From Aureisphaera galaxeae (GTDB lineage Bacteria; Bacteroidota; Bacteroidia; Flavobacteriales; Flavobacteriaceae), in assembly GCF_028561275.1 (NCBI RefSeq), contig NZ_JAQQTF010000007.1:62001-126000 (forward strand): 64,000 bases of DNA, given 5' to 3'. Made by a program: the position numbers and the translations under genes. Shown here piece after piece: positions 34,190 through 42,044 of this stretch. Numbering within the stretch: the stretch's first letter is position 1; each line of letters opens with the position of its first letter. The notes beneath the pieces are model-generated. The model had not been told where the DNA came from and did not search any database. It saw only the letters and a list, made by a program, of their open reading frames with translations.

Positions 34190-36226
34190 CTATGCAATAA
34201 TTTTAGCTTCTGCAACCAATAATTCGTTCTTATCCTCCATCCCTTTTTGGATGAAGTCTGAAGCTTCTGGGGTTCTTTCCACTCCTTTTTCCAACAGCAC
34301 GCCCAAAGTAATCATGGCTGCTATTCGAGTACCCGCTTTTTTAGCAGCTGTTGCGAACAGGGGTTCCAAGTCTGCATAAGGAACATTGGCAGCCAACTCC
34401 TTGATTTTTGCCTTAGCGGCTTCCTGTTTCTCCGTAGGCAAGTTGGTATACTTTTTACCCAAGCGCTTTATTTCTTCTATGGCAGGTCTTTGATGTTGCT
34501 GCTGTGGCTTGGGCTGTCCCTGTGGTTTGTTTTCGGTGGGTTTTTTCTTGGCCCAAGAATCACGAAGACCCACAGTTTTGTTGAACACCAAACGCTCGAG
34601 CGTACTATCATCATCCACGCTGAAATAACCCAATCTTTGGAACTGGAAACGATCTCCAGGTTGTGCATTTGCTAAAAACGGTTCTATGTGGGCTTCAGAA
34701 ACAGACAAAGAATCCGGGTTAATGAAATCCATAAAGGTTCTGTCCTTGTGTCCATCGGGTGCTTCATCGTTGAACAGTCGATCGTACACGCGTACTTCCG
34801 CCTTCTTTGCATGGGCAATCGACACCCAGTGCAATGTTCCTTTTACCTTTCGCAAACTAGCTTCTGTGCCACTACCACTTAAACTGTCCGGGTCGTAAGA
34901 GCAATGGATTTCCGCAATATTGCCATCGGCATCCTTTACCACGTTTTCACCCTTAATGATGTAGGCATTTTTAAGGCGTACTTCTTTGCCTAAGGTCAAT
35001 CTAAAAAACTTGCTGCTGGCTTCCTCCTTAAAGTCTTCCCTTTCAATATAAAGCTCCTTGGAAAATGGCACCTCATGACTTCCCGCCGTAGGATCCTCAG
35101 GGTTGTTTTCGGCAGTAAGCATTTCTTCCTTTCCATCAGGATAATTGGTAATGACCAATTTCACGGGATTCAATACCGCCATTACACGATTGGCCTTCTT
35201 GTTCAGATCCTCACGAATGCAGAACTCCAACAAAGAAACATCGATCACATTGTCACGCTTGGCAACACCAGCAGTTTCCACAAACTTTCTTATGGCTTGT
35301 GGCGTGTATCCTCTCCTACGCAGTCCGGAAATGGTGGGCATTCTAGGATCGTCCCATCCATTTACAATGCCTTCTTCTACCAACTTCAGCAGCTTACGCT
35401 TACTCATGATGGTATAGCTTAAATTCAATCGGGCAAACTCCCGCTGAATAGGCATTCTAGGATATACCTCCTTGCTGTATTGGTATACCTCATCCCGAAA
35501 CCAGTTGTACAGTTTTCGGTGGGGTTTAAATTCCAAAGAACACAGGGAGTGCGAAATTTGTTCTATATAGTCACTCTCCCCATGGGTCCAATCGTACATG
35601 GGATAAATACACCATTCATTTCCTGTTCTATGATGCGATTTGTGGAGTATACGATACATAAGCGGATCCCGCATCAACATATTGGGATCTTCCATATCGA
35701 TCTTGGCTCTCAACACATGCGTTCCTTCTTCAAACTCTCCGTTCTTCATGCGTTCGAACAAATCCAAGTTCTCAGCTACCGAGCGATCGCGATATGGGCT
35801 GTTGGTTCCTACCTGGGTTGGGGTTCCTTTTTGCTCGGCCATGGCTTCACTGGACTGGGAATCTACATACGCCTTCCCATCCTTAATCAACAATACCGCC
35901 CAATCGTACAGCTGCTGAAAGTAATCTGAAGAATACAATTCATTCTCCCATTTGTATCCTAACCAAGCCACATCCCTTTTTATAGCATCTACATATTCCT
36001 GCTCTTCCTTGGCTGGGTTGGTATCGTCGAAACGAAGGTTAACGGGTGCATTGTACTTTTCACCCAAACCGAAACTAATCCCAATAGCTTTGGTGTGCCC
36101 AATATGAAGGTATCCATTGGGTTCGGGTGGGAAACGGAAACGGAGCTTTTTAGGATCCAATCCGTTTTTTAAGTCCTCTTCTATGATTTGCTCAATAAAG
36201 TTGAGCGATTTGGTTTCTTCTGCCAT
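34190..36226 (-). CDS. glnS: Glutaminyl-tRNA synthetase with a C-terminal extension
   Basis: A 678-residue class I synthetase from the ATG at 36226 (MAEETKSLNF); a longer frame exists upstream but covers repeats. FPPEPNGYLHIGH carries the HIGH motif near 34-46, and MSKRKL near 265-270 is the KMSKS-type loop. The barrel anticodon-binding domains follow to about residue 560. Residues 561-678 are an extra tail: a Pro/Gln/Lys-rich linker (KPQGQPKPQQQHQ) and a helical segment. Bacterial GlnRS without such a tail is about 550 residues. The tail may help tRNA binding, as in other extended GlnRSs, but is unassigned. Confidence 0.95.
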   Translation of the reverse strand: MAEETKSLNFIEQIIEEDLKNGLDPKKLRFRFPPEPNGYLHIGHTKAIGISFGLGEKYNAPVNLRFDDTNPAKEEQEYVDAIKRDVAWLGYKWENELYSSDYFQQLYDWAVLLIKDGKAYVDSQSSEAMAEQKGTPTQVGTNSPYRDRSVAENLDLFERMKNGEFEEGTHVLRAKIDMEDPNMLMRDPLMYRILHKSHHRTGNEWCIYPMYDWTHGESDYIEQISHSLCSLEFKPHRKLYNWFRDEVYQYSKEVYPRMPIQREFARLNLSYTIMSKRKLLKLVEEGIVNGWDDPRMPTISGLRRRGYTPQAIRKFVETAGVAKRDNVIDVSLLEFCIREDLNKKANRVMAVLNPVKLVITNYPDGKEEMLTAENNPEDPTAGSHEVPFSKELYIEREDFKEEASSKFFRLTLGKEVRLKNAYIIKGENVVKDADGNIAEIHCSYDPDSLSGSGTEASLRKVKGTLHWVSIAHAKKAEVRVYDRLFNDEAPDGHKDRTFMDFINPDSLSVSEAHIEPFLANAQPGDRFQFQRLGYFSVDDDSTLERLVFNKTVGLRDSWAKKKPTENKPQGQPKPQQQHQRPAIEEIKRLGKKYTNLPTEKQEAAKAKIKELAANVPYADLEPLFATAAKKAGTRIAAMITLGVLLEKGVERTPEASDFIQKGMEDKNELLVAEAKIIA

Positions 36227-36239
36227 TTTTAGTTTTATT

Positions 36240-36262
36240 ACCCCGAGCGTAGTCGAGAGGTT
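36240..36262 (+). repeat. GAGCGnnGTCGA dispersed repeat, copy 2 (glnS leader)
   Basis: CCCGAGCGTAGTCGAGAGG with the core GAGCGTAGTCGA at 36245-36256, just upstream of the glnS ATG on the opposite strand, so it lies in the glnS 5' untranslated region. A second palindrome follows at 36302. Confidence 0.6.
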
Positions 36263-36301
36263 TTTAAGATGTCCCAAACTCACATTAAATTCTCAACTGC
36301 C

Positions 36302-36318
36302 TGCCTGCCGGTCAGGCA
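36302..36318. repeat. Small palindrome TGCCTG-CCGGT-CAGGCA
   Basis: A six-base perfect stem around a five-base loop, preceded by a TGCC copy. Flavobacterial genomes often carry CTGCCTGCCG...CAGGC palindromes next to GAGCGnAGTCGA elements, as here. It lies in the glnS leader. Confidence 0.55.
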
Positions 36319-36349
36319 AGCGCTCGATCAGACACCTTTAAAACAGCTG

Positions 36350-36357
36350 CAAAGGTA
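36350..36357 (-). promoter_or_regulatory. -7 box for glnS with long leader
   Basis: The minus strand reads TACCTTTG, a TAnnTTTG match. Transcription from here would give a leader of about 120 bases containing both repeats. Divergent from the folB box at 36377. Confidence 0.45.
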
Positions 36358-36376
36358 ACCAATAACTTGAAAAAAG

Positions 36377-36384
36377 TATCTTTG
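36377..36384 (+). promoter_or_regulatory. -7 box for folB
   Basis: TATCTTTG, a full match, 15 bases before the folB ATG at 36399. The two boxes for folB and glnS are 20 bases apart and divergent. Confidence 0.5.
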
Positions 36385-36398
36385 CCAAAACTTTTTAC

Positions 36399-36755
36399 AT
36401 GAGTACGATTACCCTCAAAAACATCCGTATTTTCACCAACCACGGCTGCCTTATCGAAGAGGAAAAAATAGGGAGTGATTATTTAGTCAATCTCAAGGTG
36501 AAAGCCGATTTATCGAAGGCTTCTGAAACCGATCACCTAAAGGATACGGTAGACTATGTTCATTTACAGCATATTGTGAAGAACGAAATGGCGGTCCGTT
36601 CTAAGTTGTTGGAACATGTAGGGCAGCGTATCATAGATCGTATTTTTCAGGAAATCGATTTGGTAACCAAGGCCAAAGTCACTATTTCTAAACTAAACCC
36701 ACCCATTGGGGGCGATGTGGAAGAGGTGAGTGTTACTATGAAGTCCCAACGATAA
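36399..36755 (+). CDS. folB: Dihydroneopterin aldolase
   Basis: A 118-residue tunnel-fold enzyme cleaving 7,8-dihydroneopterin to 6-hydroxymethyl-dihydropterin and glycolaldehyde in folate synthesis. It has the short form expected, with NHGCLIEEEKIGSDYLVNL near 14-32, DTVDYVHLQHIV near 49-60 (Tyr and Glu-like active-site residues), and LEHVGQRI. It stands between glnS (divergent) and tRNA-Cys downstream on the same strand. Confidence 0.94.
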   Translation: MSTITLKNIRIFTNHGCLIEEEKIGSDYLVNLKVKADLSKASETDHLKDTVDYVHLQHIVKNEMAVRSKLLEHVGQRIIDRIFQEIDLVTKAKVTISKLNPPIGGDVEEVSVTMKSQR

Positions 36756-36790
36756 TACGGTTTTATTAGGTTTATTACATGTAATCTTTT

Positions 36791-36798
36791 TATATTTG
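36791..36798 (+). promoter_or_regulatory. -7 box upstream of tRNA-Cys
   Basis: TATATTTG, a full TAnnTTTG match, 13 bases before the tRNA 5' end. No clean -33 TTG. Confidence 0.5.
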
Positions 36799-36811
36799 CC
36801 GTCTACATCAT

Positions 36812-36882
36812 GGCGTCTTGGCCGAGTGGCTAGGCAGAGCTCTGCAAAAGCTTGTACAGCGGTTCGAATCCGCTAGACGCCT
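36812..36882 (+). tRNA. tRNA-Cys (anticodon GCA)
   Basis: A 71-base cloverleaf: acceptor arms GGCGTCT (36812-36818) and AGACGCC (36875-36881) with discriminator T, anticodon stem GAGCT/AGCTT around loop CTGCAAA (anticodon GCA), and T-arm GCGG-TTCGAAT-CCGC. No CCA is encoded. Followed at once by a terminator. Confidence 0.97.
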
Positions 36883-36888
36883 CTAAAG

Positions 36889-36916
36889 AATCCAGCTGAA
36901 ACGGCTGGATTTTTTT
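36889..36916 (+). terminator. Terminator after tRNA-Cys
   Basis: Stem AATCCAGC (36889-36896) and GCTGGATT (36904-36911), loop TGAAACG, then a T run. Its opposite strand may also end the LysE-type gene that stops at 36929. Confidence 0.85.
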
Positions 36917-36928
36917 ATGGAACAAATC

Positions 36929-37615
36929 TTAATTTTGAATGGGAAGTTTGGTCTTGGGGATTCGGTCCAGTCCCTTTTGTACCTGATCTGGGAAGATGCC
37001 TTCTACCAAAAGAAACATCCCGAAAAGAATGATAAGAATACTGACCCATTTCTTAGTTTTAATAATAAACCGTGGGGTCATCTTGCTTTTCAGTTTTTTC
37101 GCCAAAGAAATCTTCGCAACATCGGTAAGAAAAAAGGTTACCAATACAGTTGTAAGAAACAAGAACACCCCGTTTTCTGAAGTAGTTAATGCATTCGCCA
37201 TGATGAGTGTTCCGATCCAACCGGCCAATACACCGAAGTTTACGAAGTTGAGCAAAAATCCTTTCAGGAATAATCCACCCAAATTTTTCTTCACATTAAC
37301 CGCATAATGTTCCCGTACGATTTTAATGAAGGATTTTGCCGTTCGTATATAGGATATGATGCCATAGGCAATCAAAATAACACCCCCGAAAATAAGAAGT
37401 CCCGGGTCGTCCTTTACTCGTTCCAATATCTTGCTGGTACTAAAATAGGCGATGAGGATAAAAATGATGTCAGCAAAAATAGCCCCTAAATCAAAAAAAA
37501 GACCGGCACGAAATCCTTTGGTGATGCTGGTCTCAATGAGGGTAAAAAAAACAGGGCCTACGGCAAAAGCCAATAGGAACCCATACAAAGCTGCATATGG
37601 TAAACCCTCAAACAT
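36929..37615 (-). CDS. LysE-family translocator
   Basis: A 228-residue inner-membrane protein with six hydrophobic segments. The N-terminus MFEGLPYAALYGFLLAFAVGPVFFTL has the LysE/RhtB hallmark GP-x-F-F in helix 1. LysE proteins export amino acids or related small molecules; the substrate cannot be read. Length (about 205-230) is usual. A single minus-strand gene; the next intergenic region holds a dispersed repeat. Confidence 0.88.
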   Translation of the reverse strand: MFEGLPYAALYGFLLAFAVGPVFFTLIETSITKGFRAGLFFDLGAIFADIIFILIAYFSTSKILERVKDDPGLLIFGGVILIAYGIISYIRTAKSFIKIVREHYAVNVKKNLGGLFLKGFLLNFVNFGVLAGWIGTLIMANALTTSENGVFLFLTTVLVTFFLTDVAKISLAKKLKSKMTPRFIIKTKKWVSILIILFGMFLLVEGIFPDQVQKGLDRIPKTKLPIQN

Positions 37616-37682
37616 ATATGTAAAAGTACAAATTACTTTTGGGCTGTTTGAGGGTTTGTGTGATTATTGATTCTTAGTTGTT

Positions 37683-37727
37683 ACCCTGAGCACGCCTGTA
37701 CTGAGCGCAGTCGAAGTATCGAAGGGT
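37683..37727. repeat. Composite dispersed repeat with GAGCGCAGTCGA core, copy 3
   Basis: A block flanked by ACCCT and AGGGT, containing CACGCCTGTA and then CTGAGCGCAGTCGAAG (core 37703-37714). It fills most of the 130-base gap between the LysE and DUF2807 genes. The outer arms can pair, giving a hairpin that could also act as a boundary between the genes. Confidence 0.65.
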
Positions 37728-37745
37728 CTTACGGACAACAAAAAA

Positions 37746-38420
37746 CTAGTCTTTTATAATGATACGTCCACCAGCCAGTCGTTTTTCATCAATTTCCTTT
37801 GGGTTTCCGTAAACATATACATCACCTCCTGCAGTGACACGAATTTCAGCTTTATCACTGGCATTGATATCGGCTTCCCCAGCAGCAGTAATTCCTACTT
37901 TGGTTCTTTGGGTTAACAATTCGCGACCTTCAAAAACACCGCCAGTATTGATTTTAATTTCCTGACTTTTAGACAATCCAGATGCCTGTACAATTCCTCC
38001 AGTCACCGCACGCACCTTGGTTCTATCTACCTGAAGACCCACTTTAATACGACCTCCTTCTTGGGCTTTCAGTTCAATTTCCTCTTGCTCTATCATTGCA
38101 CTCGCGACGATCTGTGAACCTTCGTTAGCATCTATGGTTTCTATTTCTTTAAAATACACTTCAATGTAAGTGTCTTCGCCACGAAAACGGGTATCGGTTT
38201 CCATACGAAGTTTTAAGGTTCCGTTGTGGTTTATCACTTTTACATTATAGGTGTTTTCCCCTTTGATCACTACTTTGTTCTCATCGGATTGAATAAGATT
38301 CACAACCATAAGGTCATAAACTTTCAGTTCGTGAAAGTCGCCTACATCTTTTACGACTTCTCGTTGGGCAAATGTGGTTAGGGTTAGTAAGGCCAGTGTG
38401 AGGGTTAGAATATATTTCAT
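37746..38420 (-). CDS. DUF2807 (GIN domain) secreted protein
   Basis: A 224-residue protein with a signal peptide of about 19 residues ending TTFAQ. The rest fits the putative auto-transporter adhesin head GIN domain (DUF2807): a right-handed beta-solenoid pattern of short strands with repeats such as ELKAQEGGRIKVGL, VRAVTGGIVQASG and VGITAAGEADINASDKAEIRVTAGG (given here in part). Bacteroidota encode many of these; their role is poorly known. No partner is evident. Confidence 0.85.
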   Translation of the reverse strand: MKYILTLTLALLTLTTFAQREVVKDVGDFHELKVYDLMVVNLIQSDENKVVIKGENTYNVKVINHNGTLKLRMETDTRFRGEDTYIEVYFKEIETIDANEGSQIVASAMIEQEEIELKAQEGGRIKVGLQVDRTKVRAVTGGIVQASGLSKSQEIKINTGGVFEGRELLTQRTKVGITAAGEADINASDKAEIRVTAGGDVYVYGNPKEIDEKRLAGGRIIIKD

Positions 38421-38481
38421 TGCTATCGTTCTTTATCCACCGAAGTTCAATAGAGTGAAGGTGGGTTATTTTTGTTTTGAG

Positions 38482-38507
38482 TTCACCAAAGCTTTTGCGA
38501 AGGTGAA
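38482..38507. repeat. Palindromic intergenic element TTCACC...GGTGAA
   Basis: Six-base arms around AAAGCTTTTGCGAA in the 161-base gap upstream of DUF2807. It looks like the small hairpins scattered in flavobacterial intergenic regions. The remaining gap shows no gene. Confidence 0.4.
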
Positions 38508-38581
38508 TTGATTTCCCCTTAAAGATGGTCTTTAGAAAGGAATGTTACACAGATATAAACAGAATTTGATATTTATTATTT

Positions 38582-38920
38582 TCAATACATGGCTATAGGT
38601 CCAAAATAATACACTTCTATTTGAAAAATTGTAAATAGAATTGAAAACAAAGTTCCACCAATAAAGAAAACCCATCTAGCCTTATAAAACTTCAATGCTG
38701 TATTTAAATAAACCTTGTCATATAATTCGATAAGAATACCTAGTGAAAACAAGATATTAGCTCCGACACCATACACAAACATTCCGATAATCTCAGTCAT
38801 CCCAAAAGTATCGGGGACAATATTGATAATATATCCAATCCCAACAGCACCAACAATTAAGTTATACCAAACTCTTTTATTGTCCCACCATTTTAAGGAA
38901 CTCTTAATCGTATCATCCAT
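38582..38920 (-). CDS. Hypothetical small membrane protein
   Basis: A 112-residue protein of unknown family. It has a polar N-terminus (MDDTIKSSLKWWDNKR) and about three membrane helices at about 17-36, 43-62 and 82-104, ending in YYFGPIAMY. No catalytic motif seen. The start is ATG. It lies 15 bases after the next hypothetical gene on the same strand, so they may be co-transcribed. Its AT-rich codon use differs from rnr and suggests accessory origin. Confidence 0.55.
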   Translation of the reverse strand: MDDTIKSSLKWWDNKRVWYNLIVGAVGIGYIINIVPDTFGMTEIIGMFVYGVGANILFSLGILIELYDKVYLNTALKFYKARWVFFIGGTLFSILFTIFQIEVYYFGPIAMY

Positions 38921-38935
38921 AATGCAATTAATTGG

Positions 38936-39427
38936 TTAATTGTCGTCAATAACTACTGCGAACTTTCTAAAAATCAATTCTGGATCCCAATCGTCCATCT
39001 CGGTAGGACCATGTCCATGAGAAATATAGTCTACTAACTTTCCATTCTCGAAAAAATACTGACAATTCCAAGGGATCGTATCCTTTGTTGCTTCATCAAT
39101 ATACAATTCTTCTTCAATTGCATATTTCAAACTATCACCTTCAGTATAGTAGATATCCCGATAAAAATAAGGAGGTTCGTACCTTGAATCACTGTAGATT
39201 TTAATGTAAGGTTCTGTCTCGCAACCTTGAGTAAGTTCGCATACAACTACGTTTTCATCATCTTTACTACCTATTGTAGCAATCGCATAATCTATATCAC
39301 AAAAACCCAAGTTTCTGGTCACATCCTTCCGAATCTTCTTCCTATATTCCTGAGTTCTCCCGAAAGACTCTTGACTAAATACATTTAAAAAACATAGAAT
39401 AAAGAACAATGAACATAGGTATTTCAT
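38936..39427 (-). CDS. Hypothetical secreted protein
   Basis: A 163-residue protein with a clear signal peptide at 1-18 (ending NVFSQ) and four cysteines in the mature part (near 42, 62, 68 and 121). It is acidic and rich in Tyr. No domain recognised. It precedes the small membrane protein gene with a 15-base gap; the two may act together at the envelope, but nothing shows this directly. The local AT-richness resembles its partner. Confidence 0.55.
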   Translation of the reverse strand: MKYLCSLFFILCFLNVFSQESFGRTQEYRKKIRKDVTRNLGFCDIDYAIATIGSKDDENVVVCELTQGCETEPYIKIYSDSRYEPPYFYRDIYYTEGDSLKYAIEEELYIDEATKDTIPWNCQYFFENGKLVDYISHGHGPTEMDDWDPELIFRKFAVVIDDN

Positions 39428-39518
39428 GGCATAGTGAATTTATTGTTTTCTATTCACTCAAAAACCTAACCGAATTGAATTGAATCCCCTAAAATTTCAA
39501 GAATCTTGGTTTTCTCAC

Positions 39519-41723
39519 CTATTCTCTATGCCCCAACATCGTAAAGTCCAAATGCTTTTTCATTAGATCTGCATTCTTCACTTTTACATACACTTCATCA
39601 CCAAGGGTATACGCATTTTTGGTGCGGTCGCCTATTACTGCAAATTCATCTTTGTGAAAGGTATAATGATCATCCTGTAAATCGCCCAAACGAACCATCC
39701 CTTCACACTTATTGGAAATGATTTCTACATAGATACCCCATTCGGTCACTCCAGAAATTACACCCAAAAATTCTTCATCTTGATGGTCCTTCATATACTT
39801 CACCTGCATATACTTAATGCTATCACGCTCAGCATTGGCTGCCAATTGTTCCATATCACTGGAATGTTGGCATTTATCTTCATAGGTTTCTTCCTTGGCA
39901 CTTTTGCCACCATCCAAATAATACTGCAATAATCGATGCACTATCACATCAGGATATCGACGGATAGGAGAGGTGAAGTGGGTGTAATAATCGAATGCCA
40001 ATCCGTAATGACCAATGTTATTGGTAGTATAAACAGCTTTGCTCATACTACGAATGGCCAAAGTATCGATCATATTTTGTTCTTTTTGGCCCTGCACATC
40101 TTTCAATAATTTATTCAAAGAAGCTGCAGTACTTTGTCGATCTTGAGTATTCAATTTATACCCAAAACGTCTAATGATATTTTCCAGCTGGGCAATCTTT
40201 TCATCATCAGGTTCATCGTGCACTCGATACACAAAGGTTTTCTTAGGATTCTGTTTTCCAATAAAAGCAGCGACACTTCTATTAGCCAATAGCATAAATT
40301 CTTCAATCAGTTTATTGGCATCCTTGCTTTCTTTGAAGTACACACCTTCGGGTTCATTGTGTTCATCCAAATGAAATTTCACTTCTACCTTATCAAACGA
40401 AATGGCACCTTCATGCATTCGTTTTTTCCTAAGGATTTTTGCCAATCGGTCCAGCTCCAAAACAGCTTCCGCAATATTGGGATCTACATTGTAAGCCTTT
40501 CCGGTTAATGAAATGTCATCCGGAATGGTCCTCTCGACTGCGCTCGAGGAGACATTCGATTCAATAATATATTGTGCTTCTTCATAAGCAAATCGGGCAT
40601 CGCTATAGGTAACCGTTCTTCCAAACCATCGATTTACCACTTCCGCATCCTCATTCATTTCGAACACGGCAGAGAAGGTATACTTCTCTTCATGAGGTCG
40701 CAACGAACAAGCGCCATTACTCAATATTTCCGGTAACATAGGTACAACACGATCTACAAGATATACTGAAGTAGCTCTTTCAAAAGCTTCATCATCTAAC
40801 ACAGTTCCAGGTTTCAAATAGTGCGATACATCGGCAATATGAATTCCTATTTCATAATTTCCATTTTCCAACTTCTCAAACGAAAGCGCATCGTCAAAAT
40901 CTTTGGCATCTTTCGGATCTATGGTAAAGGTCAATATGCTTCGCATATCCCTACGCTTGGCAATTTCTTGGGGTTGAATGGACGTATCCAACTCATTTGC
41001 ATAGGCTTCCACTTCATGTGGGAATTCATAAGGCAATCCGTATTGAGCCAAAATCGCATGAATTTCCGTGTTGTGTTCTCCAGGTTTCCCTAGGACTTTG
41101 ATCACAGATCCTACAGGCGATTCACTGTTTTCCTCCCAACCTTCCATCTTCACCAACACTTTATCACCGTCTTTCGCTTTGGCAATTTTACTCTTCGGAA
41201 TGAAGATATCCGTGTTCATATTGTATCCCGTACATTCTACAAAAGCAAATCGGTCGGACACCGTAATAGTACCGACAAATTCTTTTCGTTTCCGTTGCAA
41301 GACTTGGGTTATCTCCCCTTCTATTTTTCCGTTTTTTCTTCGTTTAAATACATACACTTCTACCACATCGCCATGCAAGGCTCGGTTTATGTGTTTGCTT
41401 TTCACGAAAATATCATCTTCCATTCCTTCGACCATGACATAACCTTGTCCTCGACTGGTTAGATCTAGGGTTCCAGTATGGTAATTCATGGAAGGGGTTA
41501 AAATATATTTTCCTCTTTCTATTTCCTGAAGGGTCCCTTTACCCTGCATTTTTTTCAGGGATTTTATAATATGGTTCCTACCACTGGCATCGCTAACACC
41601 TAACTTGGCTGCGATTTGTTTGTAGTTAAGTCCAGTGGATCGGTTTTTTCTGAATATTTCTAAAATGGGTTGTGAGAGTCCTTCTGCGTATTTTTTCTTA
41701 CTTCTCTTTTTCCTTTTCGGCAT
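39519..41723 (-). CDS. rnr: Ribonuclease R
   Basis: A 734-residue 3'-5' exoribonuclease from the ATG at 41723 (MPKRKKRSKKK). Layout: winged-helix region at about 25-80, two cold-shock-like OB domains at about 80-230, the RNB catalytic domain at about 255-590 with TIDPKDAKDFDDALS carrying the four Asp metal ligands near 266-280, and a C-terminal S1 domain at about 640-730. It degrades structured RNA and takes part in rRNA quality control. Residues about 391-398 (SSSAVERT) are encoded by a dispersed repeat inserted in frame (40529-40552). Confidence 0.96.
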   Translation of the reverse strand: MPKRKKRSKKKYAEGLSQPILEIFRKNRSTGLNYKQIAAKLGVSDASGRNHIIKSLKKMQGKGTLQEIERGKYILTPSMNYHTGTLDLTSRGQGYVMVEGMEDDIFVKSKHINRALHGDVVEVYVFKRRKNGKIEGEITQVLQRKRKEFVGTITVSDRFAFVECTGYNMNTDIFIPKSKIAKAKDGDKVLVKMEGWEENSESPVGSVIKVLGKPGEHNTEIHAILAQYGLPYEFPHEVEAYANELDTSIQPQEIAKRRDMRSILTFTIDPKDAKDFDDALSFEKLENGNYEIGIHIADVSHYLKPGTVLDDEAFERATSVYLVDRVVPMLPEILSNGACSLRPHEEKYTFSAVFEMNEDAEVVNRWFGRTVTYSDARFAYEEAQYIIESNVSSSAVERTIPDDISLTGKAYNVDPNIAEAVLELDRLAKILRKKRMHEGAISFDKVEVKFHLDEHNEPEGVYFKESKDANKLIEEFMLLANRSVAAFIGKQNPKKTFVYRVHDEPDDEKIAQLENIIRRFGYKLNTQDRQSTAASLNKLLKDVQGQKEQNMIDTLAIRSMSKAVYTTNNIGHYGLAFDYYTHFTSPIRRYPDVIVHRLLQYYLDGGKSAKEETYEDKCQHSSDMEQLAANAERDSIKYMQVKYMKDHQDEEFLGVISGVTEWGIYVEIISNKCEGMVRLGDLQDDHYTFHKDEFAVIGDRTKNAYTLGDEVYVKVKNADLMKKHLDFTMLGHRE
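40529..40552 (-). repeat. GAGCGCAGTCGA dispersed repeat, copy 4, inside rnr
   Basis: In the rnr sense strand the core GAGCGCAGTCGA (40545-40534) is flanked by CTC and GAGG, the same element as in the intergenic gaps. It is in frame and adds about eight to ten residues in a loop of the RNB domain. Confidence 0.65.
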
Positions 41724-41804
41724 GGTTACTGTAATAATTTTCAAAAGTACGTTTATTAAGTGATTGTAGCTTCAATACATCCTAAAATTTAGTAACTTAG
41801 TCAT

Positions 41805-42044
41805 ATGGAACGCTATCAAACTATTGCTGTTTTTACTTACGCTAGCGAGTACACCGTACTCAAACATTTGCTGCAGCAAAGCGGGATTCGTTTTGTCTTT
41901 CAGAACGAAACGACCATTGGCATCCTTCCTTTTCATTCCAACGCCATTGGTGGGATCCAGCTCAAAGTCCACGAAGACGATATCCCCTCTGCACATCAGA
42001 TCATAGACGATCTCAACAGTTCTTCACATTTACGTATCGTATAG
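41805..42044 (+). CDS. DUF2007-type small signal-transducing protein
   Basis: A 79-residue soluble protein with the DUF2007 pattern: an alternating beta-alpha fold starting MERYQTIAVFTYASEYTVLKHLLQQSGI and ending with DDIPSAHQIIDDL (given in parts). The family is annotated as putative signal transducing protein in Bacteroidota and has a ferredoxin-like fold; its target is unknown. It is the first plus-strand gene to the left of the large AT-rich gap. No clear promoter seen. Confidence 0.75.
   Translation: MERYQTIAVFTYASEYTVLKHLLQQSGIRFVFQNETTIGILPFHSNAIGGIQLKVHEDDIPSAHQIIDDLNSSSHLRIV

Noticed and set aside
36302-36318. Palindrome in the glnS leader as an intrinsic terminator
   Set aside because: No T run follows on either strand, so it is treated as a repeat element instead.
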